Shown in pieces: positions 57,546 through 64,000 of a DNA stretch of 64,000 nt. How positions within the stretch are numbered: position 1 is the first letter of the stretch; the number at the start of each line of letters is the position of its first letter. Origin of the DNA: Paramarasmius palmivorus. Its lineage: Eukaryota > Basidiomycota > Agaricomycetes > Agaricales > Marasmiaceae. The stretch covers positions 558,001 through 622,000 of the forward strand of contig JAYKXP010000015.1 of NCBI GenBank assembly GCA_037176845.1, in the 5' to 3' direction. Position numbers and translations under genes: made by a program. The notes under the pieces were generated by a model, which saw only the letters and a program-made list of their open reading frames with translations, was not told where the DNA came from and did no database searches.

Positions 57546-58223
57546 TATATTACCATCATTTCATGCGGGCCGGACTCGAGTTTCATCGTGAAGTGCCGTT
57601 ACTCAAGTCCGTTGGAAAACCGGTCTTGGGATCTCGTCTACTACCTTCAATCTCGAAAGCGGTTGTATCATTGTCGATACGGTATTGGCAAGTCGATGCA
57701 CGCCAGTCCTGCTCTGATCCCTCATTGAATCCGTAAAGAGCAGCAGATGTTCCTACAATCGAATCGGTCAGAAAAAAGCCACTGAAAGGCCGAAACGACG
57801 AACCATTGAACTTGAACGAGACACCAGCACCATACCAATTTGTTCCGTAACCGACACCCTCCACAAATCTCCACTCTCCGATGGAGTTGCTATAGCTCAG
57901 ACTCGAATCTATTCCATCTATCTTCATAACCACATCATCAAGGTTGGCATTCGGAAGCGGCGCGTACTCTATCTTGTCCACTCAACTAACATTTGCGTCC
58001 CCGGATCGTTGATGACTGCTTGGACAGAGAGCGTATGCACCGACTTCGGAGCAAGACCGCCCTTTTCGCACAGGTCCCTATCTGTAATGGCGCTGAAGTT
58101 GGACCAGTATGGAAGACCGTCGAGGGTAACTGCTGTCGAGGATAAGTTCCTATGTAAGTAGTTTGAAGCATAGACGTGCATAGACAGTAATACATCATTT
58201 ATAGAACTACAGAGTGGTAAACA

Positions 58224-59862
58224 TCATTGCTCGGTATATTTAGGAGGTACATCAACCACTCGACGTTGCTGGGGATAGCGAATACCGCTATCCTGATGCC
58301 GTCTCTCCGCTACCTCTCGTGCAACTACCTCTCGTTGTGCACTCTTCATGTCGGCAAGAGTCTGGCTTGGTAGCGAGCTGCTGGTAGGCGCCGAGTCGAT
58401 GTTAGACAGTGAGTTCGATGGTGCGTATATGGAACCATGATATAGTCCTTGATGCGTAGCTGGATCATACGGGTTGTAGTCCAAGTCCCGGGCCGAACCC
58501 ACATTGGCCTGTGGTGATCTCAACGAAGGGTAGTCACCCCCAGAGTGGGATACCATGGAATTCATTGGTCTGTTGTCATTTCCGGAATAGGGCATTCCAG
58601 GGGCGAACGGTTGGGCCTCCTTATTCTTCTTTGCCTGGCGTCGCCTGCTAAGGAAGAGGAAAGCGGCGAACACGAGGAGTACAAGGCCCACAATCCCTCC
58701 AACAACGCCTCCCACGATCGATGCTATAGGGGTCTTGCTAGAAGAGCTTCCAGAAGAATTTGAGTCGGCGCTACGTGATGGTAACGTGCTCATTGTTGTC
58801 TCGGAGGAGTTCAGTTGTGTGTTCTCCCCTGTAGTGACATAGATATAGTCTACCGTAAGCCATTGGAGAGGGTCGCTTCCGCTTTGGACGCCGGTAAACG
58901 TGACCACCATCTCGTGAGGGCCAGGTTCAAGGTTCGGCGTGGTGAAATGCAACACATTCAAGAAATTGGAGCGGTTACCGCTCCTTGGATCCCGTTTACT
59001 CCCTTCCACATCGAATATCTCGTCACCAGAGTTATCGACGTAATATCGCCCAGTGGAAGCCTGCCAATCATTCTCCAATCCAGCGTTGTATCCGTACAGT
59101 GACGCGGAGGTACCTCAAGTACGTCATCGAAAATGTTCAGCATGGCTTCGTGAAAGAGGATATAAAGACATACCATTAAACCGAACAGAAACACTAGAAC
59201 CGGTCTGGGCGGTCGCATTACCCAACATGCCCACAGACAGCCATGCCCCCGTAGTATTATCATATTGAATGCTAGAGTCACTTCCGTCTATCTTCATAGT
59301 CATGTTGTCGAGATTAGCGTTTGGAAGTGGTGTATATTCTATCCGATCCACCCAGAACATCTGCGCACTGGGGTCATCGATGACCACATTGACTGTAACG
59401 GTGTGCGGATCATGAGAAAGGCGGCCTTGCTCGCACAAGACTCTGTCAGTGATGGCATTGTAGTTGCGCCAGTACGGAATAGTCGGCATTGCGCCACCAT
59501 CGACTTGACATGACCATTTAGCGAGCGTAGTGACATTGTCACTTATGGCCCTTCCATTGGGATTGCTGAAACGGTTGTCCTTGATACCGCGAACCTGGAC
59601 GAATTCGCCTGGCGTATCAGCGAGGTGGTATTAGCTCTATTTCCCGGTAAATGATACAGTATGGGTGCTGACCTTGGAAAGTAAAGGAAAAACTCGCTCC
59701 GTTTTGATTTGTTCCATGAGAGGTATGATTATATGGCGCTCCCCAGCCTCCAATGTCGTCAAAGCTTCCAACATCTAGTGTCCACGGTCCGCCTTCGTAT
59801 GAAATCCTGGGGTCGGTGTCATCGACCACTATCCTCCGTGGATAAGTCAAGTCAGACTGCAT
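58224..59862 (-). CDS. T-family single-pass membrane protein, copy T4 (intact)
   Basis: Exons 59862-59673, 59608-59174 and 59113-58224 give 504 residues with no stop. The start [20 protein letters not shown] is conserved in all copies. Module 1 has [46 protein letters not shown]; module 2 has [49 protein letters not shown] and HEMVVTFTG. Then a Ser-rich stalk, the helix [31 protein letters not shown], and a long tail with [23 protein letters not shown] and VPPKYTEQ. This architecture is very common in Agaricomycetes; the modules look like lectin-type beta-sandwiches facing outward. No classical signal peptide is seen, so orientation (N-out) is inferred from the positive residues after the helix. 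The first donor, GTCAGC, is unusual. Confidence 0.85.
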
Positions 59863-60715
59863 CTGTATGTACCAGTCGAGTCTGTGGAGCGTATGTGCGT
59901 GGTTGGAGGAAAGGGTTGAAGCAACGCGGCTGTGAACAGATAGCGATGCTTCCGTACATCTGACACAGTGCCGTACACATCATGATGGATGAACGTTTGA
60001 ACAGGCACGAGATCCGTCGAGGGGATTGTCTGGCTCCTATTTAGTATTCTCCCTTTAGCATCACCCGTATAGAGAGGTCTGTCGCCCGTTATGAATCGAA
60101 AAGTCGTCACAAATTGACGATGGGCTCCAGCTCCCCAGAGCTGCGGAGAAAGACGTGGTGATGGGCACAGGTCCAAACAGCCCTAGCAGTCCAACATCAT
60201 CGGGATCCCATGTGCTGTAAAGCCGTACTTCTTTTGAGCAGCCAAGAAACCTTCAACATGACAGATTAAGCATTCTCAAATGCTCTCATAAACCTCGAAG
60301 CTTGAAGTGCAGACTCACCCAAACCTAATTTGACCTCTCAATCTCAGTATCATTGACCTCCGAGTCCCCTCAACTCTATATGCATCGCAGAAGCCTGAAA
60401 CGAACAGCATTCGTCCAATTTGTAAGGTCAAGTTGGGAGAAGGATCATCATTTCCTTCGTATGATGAAACCGTCTGGGAGCTGCTGATGGTCGGGAGAGA
60501 AAAAGAGAACGAGAAATAGGCGCCCTATAAAAGGCAGACTTTGTCGCCCTCCATCTCACCCTCAGAACTCAAGAGTAAATGCCTTCCATAAAGCTCGCTT
60601 CAAAGGCCAATTGTACATCTTTTGTTCAAGAGAAATGAGGACCAACTCAGATTTGGTATATATAGGATTCCCAATCGATCAAAACCAAGAAAACACGATG
60701 ATTGACAAGCAAATA
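59863..60715. other. 5' flank of T4 and intergenic space, no gene seen
   Basis: Contains the family's shared upstream sequence (CAACTCTATATGCATCGCAG) near 60370. Confidence 0.5.
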
Positions 60716-62203
60716 CTACTGTTCGGTATAATCGGGAGGCACATCATCCATCACTCGTTGGTTGTAACGAATACCACTATCCTGCGAACGTCGTTCCACA
60801 ACTTCCGGTCCATGTCGCAAAGCCGCCTCCCTCTCTGCAAGCTTGGTGCCTGCTGGCCGATGCGATATAGTCACACGACCACCTTCCAAATTCGTGCTTG
60901 CTACGCCTGCTGGAAGTGCAGCATTCTGTAACAGGGGTGCGTCGGAATCAGGCAGATCCAATGGATCAATGATAAAACGCTCCTGCCTGGCTTTTCGCCG
61001 TCTAAGGAAGAAGAAAGCGGACAAGGCTAGAAGCGCAAGACCCGCGATTCCGCCGAATATACCTCCTACGATTGCTCCTACGGGCACTTTCTTGGGTGAA
61101 GAGCCGGTTCCATTCGATGTTTGGCTGGGCAGCGCCTCTGTTGGAGTCGTGACAGACGAATTCAGCTTGGTGCTATCTCCCGTAGTGACGTATAGGTAAT
61201 CTATAGTCAACCATTCAGGGGGGTCGCCTCCGGTTTGCTGGGGAGTACCGGTATATGTCACCGCCATTTCGTGCAGGCCGGAGTCAAGGTTTGGCGTAGT
61301 GAAGTGCAAGACATTGCAAAAATCCGTTTGTATCCCTTTCATGGGATCTTTTCTGCTACCTTCAATCCCGAAAGCGGTTGGCTGGGTATCATTGTCGATA
61401 CGGTATTGACCAGTCGATGCACGCCAATTATACTCTGATCCTTCATTGAATCCGTAAAGAGCAGCAGATGTCCCTACAATCAAATCGGTCAGAAAAGTCA
61501 TTGAAAGGCAGATATGACGAACCATTGAACTTGAATGAGAGATTAGCATCATTCCAATTTGTACCGTAACCCAAACTGCCCACGGGTGCCCACTCCCCGC
61601 TAGCGTTGCTATAGCGTAGACTCGAATCACTCCCGTCTATCTTCAAGACCACATTATCAAGACTGGCATTCGGGAGCGGTGCATACTCGATCCGATCCAC
61701 CCAAAACACCTGGGTCCCCGGATCGTCGATGACTGCTTCCACAGAGAGCGTATGTAGCGACTCGGGCGCAAGACCGCCCTTCTCGCACAGGACTCTGTCG
61801 GTGATGAAATTGAATTCCTGCAAGTATGGTTGGCTGGGTATTTGAATACCATCGACATGGCATGCCCACTTTGCAAGCGCGTTGATATCATCGAAGGGTA
61901 TTCTCCCTTGGAGTTGAACGCACGGTTGTCTTTGATCCCCCGAACTTGAACGTAGGTACCTAGACACGACTTCCCTCAAGTCATAGCAGGGCACTATACA
62001 AGGATATACTCACCTTCGAAAGTAAAGGAAAGGCTTGCTCCGTCCTTGTTCGTACCATGAGAAGTATGGTTGTACGGTGCACCAAAAATTCCAACGTTGT
62101 CGAAGGATCCAATATCTAGCACCCATGGCTCCCCTTCATAGCTGATTCTAGCGTCGGTATCGTCAATGACAATCCTTCGAGGGTAGTCGAAATCGGACTG
62201 CAT
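60716..62203 (-). pseudogene. T-family membrane protein, copy T5, one frameshift
   Basis: Exons 62203-62014, 61959-61523 and 61473-60716. The start is [20 protein letters not shown]. Exon 2 reads [19 protein letters not shown], then one base is missing near 61900 and the frame resumes IPFDDINALAKWACHVDG. Exon 2 is 437 nt where 438 would keep phase. After that all is open: WVDRIEYAPLPNASLDN, LYGFNEGSEYNW, LDSGLHEMAVTYTGTPQQ, helix AIVGGIFGGIAGLALLALSA, tail RRRKARQERFIIDPL to DDVPPDYTEQ. A single shift in an otherwise clean gene suggests recent loss or a sequence error. Confidence 0.8.
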
Positions 62204-63041
62204 GTCGAATCGTTCCTGTGTGATGTGGGCGTTGTCGTTTGCTTTTGTGAGGTTCGAGGCGCCTTCGACCGCGTTTTTAAGCCAATCTGTTTCAATGGAC
62301 AGGTGAATCAGACTCCCGTGCACATGATGGAGATAGGAATGAATACTGACGGCGATAGTCATTGAAATACAGACGCCAAAACGATTTCTCCTTTGCCACT
62401 CCGAACGGCGAGCTACAAGAGGGGCAAGTAGTTTTCGTTGTAAGCCTTCTTAAATCACCAGATGGACTGGAAATGACACCCACAGTCTGAATGAAGACGG
62501 TACATCTAGAAGTGAATTCAACTTCAACAAAGATCGATTGAGGCGGTAGTAATGGACAGAGTGATGGTAACAAGTCAAGCCTGATATATCAACGCACTCT
62601 GTACCGAAGTAGCTAAGGACTCTGTTCGTTAGAGTAAAGCTCAATTTGCGTTCAGAGTAGACCACATGCCTGAGGATCCCGAGTCATTGCCGGAGAGAGT
62701 GACCTCAGCGCAAAGAGCACCGTCTAAGCTCCCAAGTATCACTCAGCCCTATTGGTAAGAGTAAGAAGTATCTCGAAATTTTTGATATGATTGATACTGA
62801 CCAGGTTCGAGCGTCCCGACCATCATTTATGGGAATTTGATGCTGTTGCAGCTGCAAAATGAGTGTTATCTCGAGGGACAGAAGGACATGAATTATTGTT
62901 GACCTTTGTTGACTTGAGAGGAGTGGTGCACGTGCTTGCTTACTTCGACTCCGACAAGACGGTCCGACGATTCCGAGGAAGGAGCTTCGGATTCCACACC
63001 AAAGTAACTTCCATCATCCACCACCAAGAGTCCCAATCGAA
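62204..63041. other. Intergenic region between T5 and the Rpb12 gene
   Basis: No gene recognised. It should hold the divergent promoters of both neighbours, but I see no clear TATA box. Confidence 0.45.
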
Positions 63042-63356
63042 ATGGATCAACAGCAAAGCTACAACCAATCTGGAAATACCGGTGGCTTCATGCAACCACC
63101 ACCGCGCCAGGAGATGGAATATCTCTGCGCAGGTGCGTCGCTCTCTTTTTCCTACCGCATTTTAGCTGATTGCCCAATCTTCCTTTCTCATAGACTGCGG
63201 TGCCAAAAACGAGATTAGGCCTCGTGAACCCATTCGCTGCAGAGAGTGCGGACATCGAATTATGTATAAGAAGCGAACAAGGAGAAGTGCGTAATTTTTC
63301 TCTTTGCGATTAACGGGCCTGACTTGTCCGCAGTGGTTCAATTCGAGGCCCGGTAA
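63042..63356 (+). CDS. rpb12: RNA polymerases I, II and III subunit Rpb12 (ABC10-alpha)
   Basis: Exons 63042-63132, 63194-63286 and 63334-63356 give 68 residues; both introns are phase 1. After a Gln/Gly/Pro-rich start ([18 protein letters not shown]) the conserved domain reads [38 protein letters not shown] and ends MVQFEAR. The four cysteines (CxxC...CxxC) form the zinc ribbon of this small shared subunit, which sits at the Rpb3/Rpb11 side of the enzyme in the nucleus. Length and the C-terminal FEAR/FDAR end are as expected for fungi. It is an essential single-copy housekeeping gene and marks the end of the accessory region. Confidence 0.95.
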
Positions 63357-63900
63357 ACAATCCACGAAAACGGCCTAGAATATCAGATCCAGAATTGGCA
63401 CGTCGGAGAGTCGGAAGCAGGAGCAGATGAAGACAGGACAGACACGGCACATAAATTTTCTTGCACACGGGGAGAAACACTAGGTTTCGTGCCGTTGCTG
63501 CGTATCTAGGCGATGTTCTAGCTCTGCTTGAAATGGCGATGGTCAACTTCTACACGTGAAAACAGTGAAAGTTGGTGTCGACAGCAAAATCCTTTATATA
63601 TGGAGGTTGATGACCGCACCTTGCCCCGATTTCATGCCAGGCTGCATGGTCTGTGACGTTCTAGGAACGCAGATTCTTCCTTCACGCTTTCATTTCTTGT
63701 CGTTCTTTCCTTCACTTTCCCTCTCGGCGTGTGGAAGGGGATAACTGTACGTAGATTGACCTGTGGCAGTTTCCTCGAGATACAGATGTAGTAACATTCA
63801 ATCAACAACATCAAGGGAAATGTTTACTTTGAGGCTTTCATTACATCCAGAGCATGTATTATTGATGACTAGCATAAGTGTGAATGTGCATTATACTTGT
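63357..63900. other. Intergenic, no gene seen
   Basis: Short open frames only; probably the converging 3' flanks of the Rpb12 gene and the gene at the right edge. Confidence 0.5.
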
Positions 63901-64000
63901 TCAGACCAAATCGTCATATTGCGGCGGTAAACTCTCCCTCGGTGACATACTTGGCCTCGATCGAGTACTGTATTCTCCACCTTCCCGCTCATTCACACTC
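63901..64000 (-). CDS. C-terminal end of a minus-strand gene cut by the window
   Basis: The last 32 codons before TGA at 63903-63901 read SVNEREGGEYSTRSRPSMSP then RESLPPQYDDLV. The codon use and the proline-tyrosine end look like a real protein tail, loosely like the PPxYTEQ ends of the T family. The gene's identity is unknown. Confidence 0.55.
   Translation of the reverse strand, partial: SVNEREGGEYSTRSRPSMSPRESLPPQYDDLV

Larger units (their letters stand above)
55560..58165 (-). pseudogene. T-family membrane protein, copy T3, truncated and split by an insertion
   Basis: The upstream part (58165-57546) lacks the first exon and begins within GLPYWSNFSAITDRDLCEKG; it has a frameshift before [14 protein letters not shown] and others near GFPTDLSN. 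The downstream part (56098-55560) resumes at TPQQTGGDP, again shifted, and holds the helix AIVGGIFGGIAGLALLALSA with tail RRRKARKERFIIDPLDP. It is closest to T5. A 1447-bp Helitron-like insertion (56099-57545) separates the parts. Confidence 0.8.

Noticed and set aside
1..64000. CRISPR arrays, tRNA and rRNA genes
   Set aside because: None seen; the window is eukaryotic and shows no tRNA box A/B pair or rRNA segment by eye, though a tRNA scan was not possible.

Overview
This window is nuclear DNA of a filamentous basidiomycete, most likely an Agaricomycete. Genes carry many short GT-AG introns (about 45-65 nt). The recognisable families are typical of mushroom genomes: a PH-domain 'NIVALWKER' protein, an F-box protein, transmembrane proteins with DD-x-D-x-R-I-x-Y extracellular modules, a Helitron with an OB-fold companion gene, a Tnp2-like transposon, a P450, and RNA polymerase subunit Rpb12. 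Gene models were spliced by hand from reading frame and splice consensus; coordinates are the outer limits and the exons are given in the evidence.

Layout. 0-4 kb: 3' part of a PH-like gene (minus) and a complete F-box gene (plus), the latter lying between the PH gene and a duplicated scrap of that gene and its promoter. 4-41 kb: a dispersed array of two families of very small genes that I do not recognise. Family 1 (seven copies, A-G) opens with MFNSGKHIQVHGHA and ends with an 18-residue motif, ILRDLQTGRLTGDVIGHV (here the 'DVIG motif'). Family 2 (one good copy, two decayed copies and one fragment) carries two DVIG motifs in tandem. A non-coding block of about 0.5 kb recurs between members. 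Two transposons sit in this array: an apparently intact Helitron (7.2-13.8 kb; RepHel of 1609 aa plus an OB-fold protein of 334 aa) and a 6148-bp element (27.6-33.8 kb) with 16-bp terminal inverted repeats, a 9-bp flanking duplication, a 1094-aa Tnp2-like transposase and a second 581-aa protein.

36-50 kb: two paralogous membrane proteins, each with two extracellular modules, a transmembrane helix and a tyrosine/proline-rich tail (36.9-39.2 and 47.5-49.9 kb). Between them lie a coiled-coil gene (minus) and a complete eight-exon cytochrome P450 (minus). 50-62.4 kb: a minus-strand tandem array of a second membrane-protein family. One copy is intact (58.2-59.9 kb, 504 aa), two are broken by single-base frameshifts, one is split by a Helitron-like insertion carrying a helicase scrap, and one is heavily decayed. 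63 kb: the conserved gene for Rpb12. The right edge holds the last 32 codons of another minus-strand gene.

The main novelty candidate is the DVIG-motif family. A short motif is shared by two otherwise different small-protein families, single in one and tandem in the other, and one family has an N terminus resembling the one I recall from Agaricomycete NLR-like proteins. This recalls fungal amyloid-signalling motifs, but the link is a hypothesis.
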